A stretch of DNA of 58,595 nt from Candidatus Obscuribacterales bacterium (GTDB lineage: Bacteria > Cyanobacteriota > Vampirovibrionia > Obscuribacterales > Obscuribacteraceae), in the NCBI GenBank assembly GCA_019746975.1, contig JAIERK010000058.1, positions 1-58,595 of the forward strand, written 5' to 3'. A model generated the notes under the pieces. It saw nothing but the letters and a program-made list of their open reading frames with translations, did no database searches and had not been told where the DNA came from. This document shows, piece after piece, positions 10,001 to 17,913 of this stretch (position 1 is its first letter; each line of letters begins with the position of its first letter). Both the position numbers and the translations under genes were made by a program.

Positions 10001-10013
10001 CGACGCGAAATAA
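7005..10013 (+). CDS. polA: DNA polymerase I
   Basis: A 1002-residue polymerase for Okazaki-fragment processing and repair synthesis. All three domains are present. The 5'-3' exonuclease (about 22-310) has VDGSSLAFRSF, FEADDVIGT, LTGDKDAFQL and GVKGIGPVTA. The proofreading exonuclease (about 400-595) looks active, with DLETDS, IAQNAKFEMN and YAADDARVT. The polymerase domain has motif A SADYSQIELRMLAHMSGDE, motif B RRVGKTLNFALIYQQG and motif C LQVHDELVLEVP. In motif B the glycine that follows the conserved Tyr in E. coli (IYG) is Gln. An insertion between the exonuclease domains (about 310-400) is longer than in E. coli. The start at ATG 7005 has GAGGG upstream; ATG 7059 is a possible shorter start. 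It follows the phosphatase-like gene by 42 bp. Confidence 0.97.
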   Translation: MTEPGIELKDRQIPENTAMEKKETLVLVDGSSLAFRSFYALLTTGMRTKNGVPTWAVMGFFNSLFDLIDRQAPHMLAVCFDLDEPTFRHQEFAEYKANRQEMPDDLAVQWPLIKRGVESLSIPILELAGFEADDVIGTVATKAARDGRRVVILTGDKDAFQLVGDEGSLIEILMPGKTGLTCFKKKEVFEKMGVWPDQIIDYKALCGDASDNIPGVKGIGPVTAVKLLTEHRTLEGIYEKLDEIAQQAVKKKLTEGREIAFASQRLARIVLDVPVSFDYESCKLTMPDVEQAGKFFKSLQFRSLINRLPVCLATSFSSEGEDKKDLEKKLKTIINAIEVAPIAFADIEGGSPPERTEAVSDLTISLAEPKRVRVEIEMPKFGGLPTPQIVIQESELNDLVAELSRQEVISIDLETDSINSLDTEIVGWAFAWGEGIKNDGGTLIADATSSIKNLKTAYVPVGHRFIGVEQLPPDLVSSKLRGILEDPKIGKIAQNAKFEMNAISLLGIKLGPMVSDPMLASYIVDPDDKHGLKEQAERIFNYYMKRITEVIGSGKKQIDMGLAPISSVAPYAADDARVTLELARYYCCTFDEEQRYLLHHMDLPLSTVLAKMEQAGVALDRDYLKVLSEELIIDLTQLEKDIFQITGHTFNINSTQQLQRVLFEELKLSTKAKTKGGTGYSTDSAVLEALKDDHEIIAKLLDYRHLSKLRSTYVDALPKEISRRDGRLHGEFNQTVAATGRLSSSNPNLQNIPIRTELGRKIRRAFITGTPDALLISADYSQIELRMLAHMSGDETLIDAFNRNQDIHARTAMEIFDVPIDKVDDDMRRVGKTLNFALIYQQGPFATAQSLGISTKEAQAFIDKYFSRYPKVKRFMSQTIDEARANNFVSTLWGRKRHFKHLNDRNTGVRRADERAACNAPLQGGAADLMKLAMLDLDRRLEEAGSNAKLVLQVHDELVLEVPQDELEATKEILKSAMELGQPMKIPLKVDLGVGKNWIDAK

Positions 10014-10063
10014 CGCTTCGCCGGAGCCGCTCTAGGGAATATAGTGTAGCCGGAGCAGACCCG

Positions 10064-10494
10064 GTGAAACGAAATACATCCAACTCCCGAGTTCAGCGCA
10101 CGGACGGCGATGGTCGTTTCGAACGAAGCGCTTACGCTGAGGCGGAATCGCCCCCTGTCGATCTAAAGATATCCGACGAAGAATTGAGTATAGACCTGGA
10201 CACGATCACGCTGTTCGAGCCGGGAGAATACCGAGTGCACCGGTCAGCGGCACCGATAGCTTTGGGCTGGCTCGATCTGGTGACAGAGCCATCGATGTAG
10301 ATATCGACAGCTTCCCGATGGACAGGTACGATCCAGTCAGAATCTTGTTTCAGACGAAACAATCTACCCTATATGTTGCCAACGATTTGCTTCACGAGCG
10401 TCGTGTCACTATCGGAGTAGAAAACCGAAAGTGCACGGACACCGAGCGCCAATCAGCTATTGAACAAATCTCAGCACGCTCGAAAAGTCGATAA
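10064..10494 (+). pseudogene. Small gene split by an apparent frameshift
   Basis: Two coding-like segments abut in different frames. The first (GTG 10064 to stop 10300, 78 residues) contains DLKISDEELSIDLDTITLF. The second, in the frame that is open from 10141, reads coherently from about 10294 as DIDSFPMDRYDPVRILFQ and TLYVANDLLHERRVTIGVEN, to a stop at 10492-10494. Neither is convincing alone: the first ends abruptly and the second has no start with a ribosome-binding site except ATG 10318. Joined near 10290 they give one acidic protein of about 140 residues. Explanations are a recent frameshift, a sequencing indel, or two overlapping small genes. No family recognised. It sits 50 bp after polA. 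Confidence 0.45.
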
Positions 10495-10639
10495 TCCACA
10501 ACTAAAAAAATCTCCATCCAGAAGTCCCGTTTCCTGATACATTTGTCATACAGGAATCAATCTGCGTACGATAACCATGGTCTATTCGATCAGCCAGGTA
10601 CGATGGATATGCAACTTTAGAAGCGCGGAGGAAATTTAA

Positions 10640-11782
10640 TTGGCAGTCCGAACGTGCGCACAATTTCGTATCCCTACAGTCATCGTACTTCTTTTGCTCC
10701 TGCTAAATACGGGCGGTCCTTCCCAGGCATCGGCCCTAAGCGATGAATATAAAATCGCCATCTATGTCTACGGACAAAAACGATATTCAGATGCAGCGGC
10801 TTTATTTTGGGACGTCATTCAAAAAGATAAATCGTTCGCCGAGGGATACATCAAGTATGCCTCAGCCTGCTGGATAGGCGGCGACCAGGATACGGCGCTG
10901 AGGACATATTGGTACTTCGCGCACCACTTCCAAACGCACAAACAAATCAACGTCGTTATGGCTTTTCTCAAGAAAAATGACAAGGCGTACGACGCTCACT
11001 ATAAGGATCGCAGCTACGCGATACTTGTCTATTCGAAGGCGGCCAAGCAGTTCCCCGGAATGCCACCACAACCTAGCAAAAGCGGTCAGCAAAGCTCGTC
11101 GATCGCAGCAGCCGCTCCGACCAACACTTCGCCCTCTATTATCAACACGTTAGTACAGAGTGTTCGCCCGCTCAAGAATCGACCGGCCGTATCAGCGACG
11201 CTCGAATACAAAATCAAGGATGCACTCAAGGCTTATCCTCCCGAATTGCTGACCTTGCTTCATCGCAAGGGATGCAAAATTTGGTTGACGCCGACTTTGA
11301 TTGACAAGGAGCCTTCCTACGAAAACAGGCAACCGTCCGGTTACATGGAGGGCAGCACCTACAAAGACTGTCCCGGTATGTTCTACGGAAATGGAATCGT
11401 TGTTTGCGAGTATGTTATCGGCAACGGCTTCGACTGGGAGTATACGCCTGATCCTATTGGAACACTGAAGCATGAACTTGGACATGCAGTCGATCACTAT
11501 CTTGGCCAGCTCTCAGAGACAGAAGAGTACAGACATGCTTACCGTCTCGATTCTGGGGCGATTACCGATGATACCGTGCGCAACAAGATCTCGTATTTCC
11601 TTCAGAAGGACACTCGCGGTCAACATGAAGCATTTGCAGAGCTGATGTGCGCGAAGTATGGCGGCGGCAATCATACAGACGATACATCGGGTCTGATGAA
11701 ATCCCATTTTCCAATGACGATGAAATTCATCGATCGGAAGATCGCAGAGTTCGCCGCGAAGAAGGAAGACGACGACGATTAG
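10640..11782 (+). CDS. Secreted zinc metalloprotease-like protein (HELGH) with TPR-like N-terminal region
   Basis: A 380-residue exported protein. The TTG start has GGAGG at 8 bases. A signal peptide follows (PTVIVLLLLLLNTGG, cleavage near SQASA). Residues about 35-130 form a short helical-repeat region (YGQKRYSDAAALFWDVIQKD, GGDQDTALRTYWYFAHHF) like one or two TPR units. After a Ser/Pro/Ala-rich linker (about 145-190), the C-terminal half carries KHELGHAVDHYLG with HELGH from residue 278, and about 50 residues on HEAFAELMCAKYGG (Glu330/Glu334), which could give the third zinc ligand. This layout resembles the anthrax-lethal-factor-like (ATLF) peptidase fold. The substrate is unknown. The acidic tail is KKEDDDD. 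It stands alone between a frameshifted small gene and a convergent permease. Confidence 0.75.
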   Translation: MAVRTCAQFRIPTVIVLLLLLLNTGGPSQASALSDEYKIAIYVYGQKRYSDAAALFWDVIQKDKSFAEGYIKYASACWIGGDQDTALRTYWYFAHHFQTHKQINVVMAFLKKNDKAYDAHYKDRSYAILVYSKAAKQFPGMPPQPSKSGQQSSSIAAAAPTNTSPSIINTLVQSVRPLKNRPAVSATLEYKIKDALKAYPPELLTLLHRKGCKIWLTPTLIDKEPSYENRQPSGYMEGSTYKDCPGMFYGNGIVVCEYVIGNGFDWEYTPDPIGTLKHELGHAVDHYLGQLSETEEYRHAYRLDSGAITDDTVRNKISYFLQKDTRGQHEAFAELMCAKYGGGNHTDDTSGLMKSHFPMTMKFIDRKIAEFAAKKEDDDD

Positions 11783-11861
11783 TGTCAGTCGAGCGCGGTT
11801 ATCCGAGTGGAGAACCGGTTTTAGTAACTCGTCTGTAGACAGCCTTAATCAAAATGCGATA

Positions 11862-13280
11862 TCAGTGTCTGACTTCGGCGACACTCTCACTCTGGCTGGT
11901 GGCGGCAAGCTTTCTGAGGCGGCTATTCTTGAATCCGTAGAAGGTGTAAATAAGTAATCCGACAGGACATGTGATTGCGTATGTCTTCAACACGATCGGA
12001 TTAAGATTGGCGGCGAGCACCGTACACCCGATGATGCCCGCAAGAGCGAGCACGGGATTGACCAGCTTGTTGCGCCAGGCTCCGGCACAGACGAATACGA
12101 AAGCTATCAGAGTGCCGAGCACCATCATGTCGGCGATCTCACCGAAAGGCATGAAACCTGCGAACGCAGCGACGAGAATGCCGTTCAACAAAATACCGAA
12201 GGTTGGATTACCAAGATGCGACTTCTTGAAGATGCCAGGCAGCAAGCCATCTTCGGACATGTTGCGGAAAATTCGGGGACCGCCCATGCACAGAACGAGA
12301 AGCACGTTGAAGATACCGAGTACAGCACCATAGGCAATCAGTTTTGCAGTCCAGACTTCGCCGGCAGCCGTAAGCAGCTTGGCTAGAGGCGCCGCCGCTT
12401 CGGAGCCCACGAAGAGATCGTTGGGTTTTCCATCGATAGAGCATGGAGCAAGACCGGTCGCGACAGCCATAACCGCGACGTAAAGGACCGCTACGATTCC
12501 GACACAGAGGAAGGTACCACGAGTCGTATCCTTCTGACTCTTTGACTCACGAGCAAAGGTATAGAGAGCATCAAACCCTACATACGGAAATACCGCAATG
12601 GCTGCACCTTGTAAAACTCCTTCAAAGCCGTGCGGCATAAAAGGCTGCCAGTTAGCGGGATTAACATGGGCGATACCAGCGCAAAGGAAAACAGCTAACA
12701 ACACCATTTTCAGTATGACAAGAGCGAAGTTGAGCTTCGCGGATTTGCTGACCCCGCCAAACATCAAAATAAGTGTAATAACGGCAACAACCATTATTGC
12801 TATGATATTGACTCCGAAGGTCAGCTGACCGGTCTCACTGACCGTCGACCCCTTCCAGAACGTGTCTAATTTAATTGCATCGAACGCTGTCTGCAAATAC
12901 ACACTCCAGGCGATAGCAACCGCCGCAGCGCCGAAGCTGTACTCCATAAACAAACCAAATGCCACCACCCACGCTACCAGCTCACCGATTGAGTTGTAGA
13001 CGTAGCTATAAGCGGAAACTCCATGAGGCATGTGTCTCGAGAACTTTTCGTAGCAGATGGCCACAATCAAAATAATCAGTCCGGTGATTAAAAACGAGAG
13101 TACACCTGCCGGTCCCGCCTTACCTGCAATGATTCCAGGCATGGCGAAGATGCCAGCACCGATGGTGGCACCAATTCCCAGTCCGGTGAGCATCAACCAT
13201 CCAAGGTGTTTCGGCGAATCCATATCGATCCCTTCCGAGACATTGGGGACCCGCCTGAATAATTCCGTCACGAGCGCCAT
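11862..13280 (-). CDS. APC-family amino acid permease
   Basis: A 472-residue integral membrane transporter with about 12 hydrophobic helices. The first carries GLGIGATIGAGIFAMPG, the glycine-rich substrate-binding break typical of amino acid-polyamine-organocation carriers. VSAYSYVYNSIGELVAWVVA and AVFPYVGFDALYTFARES correspond to conserved helices 3 and 6 of the cationic-amino-acid-transporter branch. It probably imports or exchanges an amino acid; the substrate cannot be read from sequence. AGGTGGG lies 5 bases before the ATG. It is divergent from the 3-hydroxyacyl-CoA dehydrogenase gene with about 130 bp between. Confidence 0.92.
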   Translation of the reverse strand: MALVTELFRRVPNVSEGIDMDSPKHLGWLMLTGLGIGATIGAGIFAMPGIIAGKAGPAGVLSFLITGLIILIVAICYEKFSRHMPHGVSAYSYVYNSIGELVAWVVAFGLFMEYSFGAAAVAIAWSVYLQTAFDAIKLDTFWKGSTVSETGQLTFGVNIIAIMVVAVITLILMFGGVSKSAKLNFALVILKMVLLAVFLCAGIAHVNPANWQPFMPHGFEGVLQGAAIAVFPYVGFDALYTFARESKSQKDTTRGTFLCVGIVAVLYVAVMAVATGLAPCSIDGKPNDLFVGSEAAAPLAKLLTAAGEVWTAKLIAYGAVLGIFNVLLVLCMGGPRIFRNMSEDGLLPGIFKKSHLGNPTFGILLNGILVAAFAGFMPFGEIADMMVLGTLIAFVFVCAGAWRNKLVNPVLALAGIIGCTVLAANLNPIVLKTYAITCPVGLLIYTFYGFKNSRLRKLAATSQSESVAEVRH

Positions 13281-13414
13281 AAAAACCCACCTGCACGCTG
13301 GCTTTCAAAAAAGTAAGCAAAAGGAAAACAAACATTGATATGGAACCCGAAGGCTCCTGTACATGCTAGCATAGCCAATCTAGTCAAGATCAAGGTGTGC
13401 GTGAGGGCATTCAC

Positions 13415-14659
13415 ATGAAGTTTGAACGAGCAGTAGTTATTGGCGCCGGCGCAATGGGTAGCGGTATCGCGCAAGTACTCAGCCAGGCAGGGATTGAGGT
13501 AGTTCTCAAAGACGTTAAAGAAGAGTTTGTCGAGCGCGGTCTGAAGAACATAAAAAGAATGTATGACTCGCGCGTCAAAAAAGAGGTTCTCACGCAAGCG
13601 GAAGCGGACTACCACTTCGGTCAAATCCGCGGAACCACGAGCTACGATGAGCTTGGACAGCCTGACATCGTAATTGAAGCAGCTTTAGAGACAATCGATG
13701 TCAAGCTCGAGATCTTCAAGACACTCGATAAAATTTGCCCGCCAAGCACAATCCTGGCAACCAACACGTCGGCGCTGTCGATTTCCGAGATCGCTTCTAT
13801 TACGAAGCGCCCAGACAAAGTAGTGGGCATGCACTTCTTCAATCCGGCTCAGACAATGAAGCTCGTTGAAGTGATTCCCGGCGTCAAGACCAGCGACGAC
13901 ACCGTCAAGCACGCCATGAAACTCTGCAGCGAAGTAATAAAGAAGATTCCGGTGCGCGTCAAAGAGTGCCCTGGTTTTCTTGTCAACCGCCTGCTCTTTC
14001 CTTATATGAATGAAGCGCTCTATGTGCTGCAAGAAGGAGCTTCGCCACAAGAAGTTGATGAAATGGTCGTCAAGTTTGGAATGCCGATGGGACCATTCAC
14101 ACTCTTCGACATGACCGGCATCGACATTTGCGCTCACGTCAACAGCTTCCTCTATAAAGAGTATGGTCCTCGCTTCGAGCCTTCGCCGTTGCTTGACAAG
14201 CTTGTCGCACATGGCTGCCTCGGACAGAAGACCGGAAGCGGCTTCTACTCGCATGAAGAAGGAAATATTCCTCAGAAAGGCGAAGCTAAAAAGGTCAATC
14301 CCAAGCTCGAGCAGATAATCAAAGAAGCGAATAGCGTAAAGAGTTTCCAACGCTCCAGCAAAAAGATCGATGCTCATCGCATCATCCTGCCGATGTTTAA
14401 CGAAGCGCTTTATGCCCTTCAAGAAGAAGTAGTAACGGCTTCCGACATCGATGTCGGCATGCAGTGGGGCTGCGGCATGAAGCGCGGTATCCTGAGCCTG
14501 GCTGAAGAGAAAGGTCTCGAATGGTGCCTGAGCGAAATCGAAGGCCACCACAAAGAGCTCGGTGAGCGTTTCCGCCCGTCGTGGTATCTGAAAAAACTAG
14601 TTCGCGCCGGTCTGCGCGATTTTTCTCAGCTATTACCGGAGCCGGTAGCCGTCCGGTAA
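13415..14659 (+). CDS. 3-hydroxyacyl-CoA dehydrogenase
   Basis: Oxidises 3-hydroxyacyl-CoA to 3-ketoacyl-CoA with NAD, or runs in reverse, in fatty-acid beta-oxidation or PHB-type metabolism. The N-terminal Rossmann domain has VVIGAGAMGSGIAQVLSQAG. Catalytic-region motifs are VIEAALETIDVK, ATNTSALSIS and GMHFFNPAQTMKLVEVI, with the active-site His. Two C-terminal 3HCDH domains follow (CPGFLVNRLLFPYMNEAL and RIILPMFNEALYALQE). This equals the dehydrogenase half of FadB without the crotonase half, so a partner hydratase must lie elsewhere. I chose ATG 13415 (GAGGG 7 bases upstream) over the in-frame GTG at 13397. With the phasin-like protein it hints at lipid or PHA storage, but the two are not adjacent. 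Confidence 0.93.
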   Translation: MKFERAVVIGAGAMGSGIAQVLSQAGIEVVLKDVKEEFVERGLKNIKRMYDSRVKKEVLTQAEADYHFGQIRGTTSYDELGQPDIVIEAALETIDVKLEIFKTLDKICPPSTILATNTSALSISEIASITKRPDKVVGMHFFNPAQTMKLVEVIPGVKTSDDTVKHAMKLCSEVIKKIPVRVKECPGFLVNRLLFPYMNEALYVLQEGASPQEVDEMVVKFGMPMGPFTLFDMTGIDICAHVNSFLYKEYGPRFEPSPLLDKLVAHGCLGQKTGSGFYSHEEGNIPQKGEAKKVNPKLEQIIKEANSVKSFQRSSKKIDAHRIILPMFNEALYALQEEVVTASDIDVGMQWGCGMKRGILSLAEEKGLEWCLSEIEGHHKELGERFRPSWYLKKLVRAGLRDFSQLLPEPVAVR

Positions 14660-14676
14660 TAGTTGCAAACCTCAAA

Positions 14677-14702
14677 TCCGCTGCCGGTAAAACGGCAGCG
14701 GA
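14677..14702. other. Perfect 10-bp hairpin after the dehydrogenase gene
   Basis: Arms 14677-14686 and 14693-14702 pair perfectly around a 6-nt loop. There is no T-run on either side, so it may slow decay or act as a processing or factor-dependent stop rather than a classical terminator. It lies between the dehydrogenase stop and the AI-2E exporter start. Confidence 0.55.
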
Positions 14703-14746
14703 TCGGGCAACCGTTTGGGCAGGCTCTGCTGGGGTAGAAAAAATAT

Positions 14747-15844
14747 ATGCTCAAGTGGCTGGCGATTTTTGGTTTAGTCTGGTTCCTCTACCTGGTGCGT
14801 GAGGTTTTTCCGCCTTTCATCGTAGGCGGAATTTTGGCTTATCTGCTGCTGCCTCTAGTGCGGTTCGTCAGCAAAGCCACGAAGATACCCAAGCACATTG
14901 CAGTGGGTCTCATCTACATCACTTTTCTCGGCACGATTATTTTATTGAGCAAAGCCTTTGGAACGGTTTTGATCGAACAAGCCGGCACGCTTTTTGACGA
15001 CAGGCACGCGATAGTTACCAACCTGATTCAACAACTCTCGTCTACATTCAACTGGCAGATCAATGTTGAGACAGCCTCTTCAGATATCGTCCTCAACCTC
15101 GAACGATGGTTAGGCAAGCCTGAAGAGTTGGTGCACCTCGGAGAGCTTCTATCGAAGAGTCTCTTGCATATTCTCGTCTGCATAGTTTCATCCATTTATC
15201 TGATCATGGACAGCGAAACTGTAGGTAAATACCTACTGCGCTTCATCCCAGAAGACAGACGTGATGCCGTCGTTCAGTTATCCGGCAAGATGAACGTCAT
15301 GGTGGCGAAGTATATTCGCACCCAATTTTTCTTGATACTACTGATGGCGAGCGTCGCTTACGTCATCCTGCATTTTGCATTCAACATCAAGTACGCATTT
15401 TTGATCGCTATGCTGAGCGGTGTACTCGAGATTATTCCGGTGTTGGGACCGCTCATGGCCATCACCATGGCAGTTATAGTTGGAGTCGCGCAACAAGGTG
15501 TTCAAGTCGGCGGGCTCATCGCATTATGCTATTGGATCGCGCGACTGCTTGAAGATTATGTTGTCATTCCGAAATTCGTCGGTCACGTGATTGAGCTTCA
15601 CCCGCTCGCCATCATATTCGCAGTGATTTGTGGCGAGGTTCTTGCAGGCGCGCTCGGAATGCTTATCGCGATACCAGTCGCCGCAGCGATAAAACTCATT
15701 CTAGATTTCGCATATCCAGCGGCAAATGGTCACTCTGTGATACACATCGATTCGAATATGATAGATACACCTTCGGATGTCGCCGAGATCATAAGCGAGC
15801 TTGGCGCGCGCCATGAGTCGCATTCCGAAGCAGAAACAGTTTAA
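14747..15844 (+). CDS. AI-2E family transporter (PerM/YdiK-like)
   Basis: A 365-residue membrane protein of the AI-2 exporter/PerM family. Hydrophobic helices lie near the N-terminus (FGLVWFLYLVREVFPPFIVGGILAYLLLPLV) and there is a cluster of four or five in the second half. The family-defining stretch is ISGVLEIIP-like: here MLSGVLEIIPVLGPLMA, followed by a helix pair ending ALGMLIAIPVAAAIKLIL. Members export varied small solutes or act in Na+/H+ exchange; the original autoinducer-2 role is established for few, so the substrate is open. The last 45 residues are a hydrophilic tail. It follows the dehydrogenase by 87 bp with a stable hairpin between them. Confidence 0.9.
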   Translation: MLKWLAIFGLVWFLYLVREVFPPFIVGGILAYLLLPLVRFVSKATKIPKHIAVGLIYITFLGTIILLSKAFGTVLIEQAGTLFDDRHAIVTNLIQQLSSTFNWQINVETASSDIVLNLERWLGKPEELVHLGELLSKSLLHILVCIVSSIYLIMDSETVGKYLLRFIPEDRRDAVVQLSGKMNVMVAKYIRTQFFLILLMASVAYVILHFAFNIKYAFLIAMLSGVLEIIPVLGPLMAITMAVIVGVAQQGVQVGGLIALCYWIARLLEDYVVIPKFVGHVIELHPLAIIFAVICGEVLAGALGMLIAIPVAAAIKLILDFAYPAANGHSVIHIDSNMIDTPSDVAEIISELGARHESHSEAETV

Positions 15845-16118
15845 ATTCGGTCTGAAGATCACCGAATCTTAGACACTGCGACTGGTTGTCTCGTTTAATT
15901 TCAAAACCACTGGAAAAGCAAGCTGGAAGCCAGTACCAATTTTGTGCATTCTGTGTTTCTGAATTCCGACCAGCTACTTTCGATTATCACGACCTTGTTC
16001 GGTTTGGCTAGGGCGACCGGTTCGGAATCAGATCAGATCGTCCAATGCAAGGTTGAAACACAATTGCGATTTGGGACATGGTCAGGATTCGGTCAACTTT
16101 GACATTTACCATGCAGCC

Positions 16119-16136
16119 AAGCCTGAGGATAGGCTT
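16119..16136 (+). promoter_or_regulatory. Leader hairpin upstream of the 170-residue gene
   Basis: A perfect 6-bp stem with a 6-nt loop directly follows TGCAGCC and is followed by AGTTTCTTT, ending about 10 bases before the ribosome-binding site of the gene at 16168. The same order (TGCAGCC, short spacer, GTTTCTT, then a GGAG site) occurs before the annexin-like gene and its decayed copy. The rest of the 15845-16167 gap holds a 7-bp hairpin just after the exporter stop (15845-15867) and nothing else I recognise. Confidence 0.35.
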
Positions 16137-16167
16137 AGTTTCTTTGAAAAGCTAGGAGACTGCGCAA

Positions 16168-16680
16168 ATGGTCTACAATTCATTCGAACAAGCTTCCGGT
16201 ACTGCGGCAACACCGGATTTGAGCAGCATCGTCAGTGATGCCTGGGCCGTCGATATTCGCAACCAGCGCCCACCGGAGAGCCCGCCGGAAAACCCGCCGG
16301 AAGAACGCCAGGAGCGAGAACTTCCGCCGGCACCAACCATGGAGCAGATGACCGCAATGCGGGAGGCTGCCGAACAGGGTCGTCTCAACGATACAGCGGC
16401 GACCGTTTTTCTGCGCGGATTAGCCACCAACGGCACACGTGGTCTCGCAGAAGCTCGTGATGCGCTCAATCAGCACCTGACGACGCAAAACAGTGAGTAC
16501 AGAGCGAGAATAGCCAGGGTAGACAGAAACGGAGAAGTTAACTTCATCGTCATGCTCCAACGCAACGGTGAAAATCTGAATACAATGGCAACAGACGTGA
16601 TTCGCAATGGCAGAAATAGCCAATATGCGGGACGAGCAATAGTTTTTGAATTGACTCCTCAGCGAGTTCCTGACGTTTAG
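16168..16680 (+). CDS. Hypothetical protein with Pro/Glu-rich segment
   Basis: A 170-residue cytosolic-looking protein without signal peptide or membrane helix. Residues about 30-52 are a disordered Pro/Glu stretch (RPPESPPENPPEERQ). Two helical stretches follow (MEQMTAMREAAEQGRLNDTA and GTRGLAEARDALNQHL), then a C-terminal part with strand-like sequence (RVDRNGEVNFIVMLQRNGEN, GRAIVFELTPQRVPDV). AGGAG lies 9 bases before ATG, so the start is well supported. I recognise no family. Its leader shares a short motif with that of the annexin-like gene at the end of the window, which may mean shared regulation. Confidence 0.7.
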   Translation: MVYNSFEQASGTAATPDLSSIVSDAWAVDIRNQRPPESPPENPPEERQERELPPAPTMEQMTAMREAAEQGRLNDTAATVFLRGLATNGTRGLAEARDALNQHLTTQNSEYRARIARVDRNGEVNFIVMLQRNGENLNTMATDVIRNGRNSQYAGRAIVFELTPQRVPDV

Positions 16681-16699
16681 CATCACAGACATCACTGAT

Positions 16700-16742
16700 T
16701 CGAACGCGCAGACGGACCACTATGAGCTTGTCTGCGCTTCGA
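16700..16742. terminator. Hairpin between convergent genes
   Basis: A 13-bp stem with a single bulged C (16700-16713 with 16730-16742) sits between the stop of the 170-residue gene and the end of the cation antiporter gene. No T-run follows, so termination is inferred from position and stability. Confidence 0.45.
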
Positions 16743-16787
16743 TTCGGAATACGATCTAGCACTTGAGTGATTACTTCGCGGATGAAG

Positions 16788-17843
16788 CTAGGGATGGGAC
16801 TCGTGCGTTGAGACAGGGGCGGCGGTGTGCCCTTGAAAGACTTCGTCGGACATGAGGACAGAAACTGAGATTATGTATGCAATCGTGCCGACCGCAAGAT
16901 GAATGAAATTCAGTTTCTTCAAATGGACAAGAAGAAGCAGGAGAAGTGCCGAGCAAATCGCCACGATACCAGTCATAACGGTATCTGAATCGAGATTCCA
17001 CTTAGTGAATGCCACGCCGAACGCAACCGGGATGCAGCTCTGAAAAACCATTGCACCCGTTATGTTGCCTAGAGCCAAGGTGTCTTTGCTGTTCCTCACC
17101 CACAAGATGCTGTTGATTTTCTCAGGCAGCTCAGTGGCAATCGGAGAGACAATCAACGACAACACCAATGGTGGGAAGCCGATATCTTCGGCGATATCTT
17201 GAATATACTCGACAAACAGCCAGGCACCACCTACGATGCCAGCAAGTCCGAGAAAAACTTGCGGCAGGATAAAGCGCAACTTATTGGAGCCTTTCTTCAA
17301 GATTCGGTCAAGGTACAGCGCCTCCGGCTCCTCGCCGACCTCACCCTCCGATTGGAAGGTTCTCCACAAATAGACCGGATAGATTAGCAATATCACTACA
17401 GCCATGACGTACTTGATGATCGGATGCGTCGCAAATGCTGCCGTCACCATTGCGATTGAATAAGCCACGATAAAAAATTTCAAATCCCGCGACATTACGA
17501 TGGAATTGAACTTCAGATCTTTCTGGCGTTTGCCGCTGGCGGCAAATGCCAATCCCGCCAGACCACAGAGCCCCAGAGTCAGCGTGCTGAGCATGAACGG
17601 AGCGCCCAGGATGGCGCCGATACCGACCTCGTCTCCGTGCCGAGAACCGAAAAATAGCACTGCTACAATCGGAATGAGCGTTTCCGGTAAGGCTGTGCCG
17701 ACCGCCGCAAGGACGCTCCCGACAACGCCTTCGCTCAGCTCGAGACGTTGCCCCAGCCATTCGATACCATTTGTAAAGAGCTCGGCGGCCGCAACTATAA
17801 TGACGAGCGCCACCAACATGCATCCAACTTCAAAGATCATCAT
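16788..17843 (-). CDS. Calcium/cation antiporter (CaCA superfamily)
   Basis: A 351-residue inner-membrane exchanger with about 10-11 hydrophobic helices. The two ion-binding alpha-repeats that define the superfamily are present: GSVLAAVGTALPETLIPIVA near residue 40 and LSLIVSPIATELPEKINSI near residue 230, the second followed by LALGNITGAMVFQSCIP. The paired acidic residues in T-A-L-P-E-T and T-E-L-P-E-K coordinate the cation. It probably exports Ca2+ (or another cation) in exchange for Na+ or H+. The start is one of two tandem ATGs, so residue 1 is uncertain by one. It is divergent from gatC with 70 bp between. Confidence 0.93.
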   Translation of the reverse strand: MMIFEVGCMLVALVIIVAAAELFTNGIEWLGQRLELSEGVVGSVLAAVGTALPETLIPIVAVLFFGSRHGDEVGIGAILGAPFMLSTLTLGLCGLAGLAFAASGKRQKDLKFNSIVMSRDLKFFIVAYSIAMVTAAFATHPIIKYVMAVVILLIYPVYLWRTFQSEGEVGEEPEALYLDRILKKGSNKLRFILPQVFLGLAGIVGGAWLFVEYIQDIAEDIGFPPLVLSLIVSPIATELPEKINSILWVRNSKDTLALGNITGAMVFQSCIPVAFGVAFTKWNLDSDTVMTGIVAICSALLLLLLVHLKKLNFIHLAVGTIAYIISVSVLMSDEVFQGHTAAPVSTHESHP

Positions 17844-17913
17844 TCACACCAGAGTGTCTTTCTGGCAGAATAGCAGAAAGCACTTCGGCATAACTTAAAC
17901 ACGGACAGTTGAG

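Noticed and set aside
13685..14551. 288-codon open frame on the minus strand
   Set aside because: Exact antisense shadow of the 3-hydroxyacyl-CoA dehydrogenase gene, whose motifs are unambiguous.
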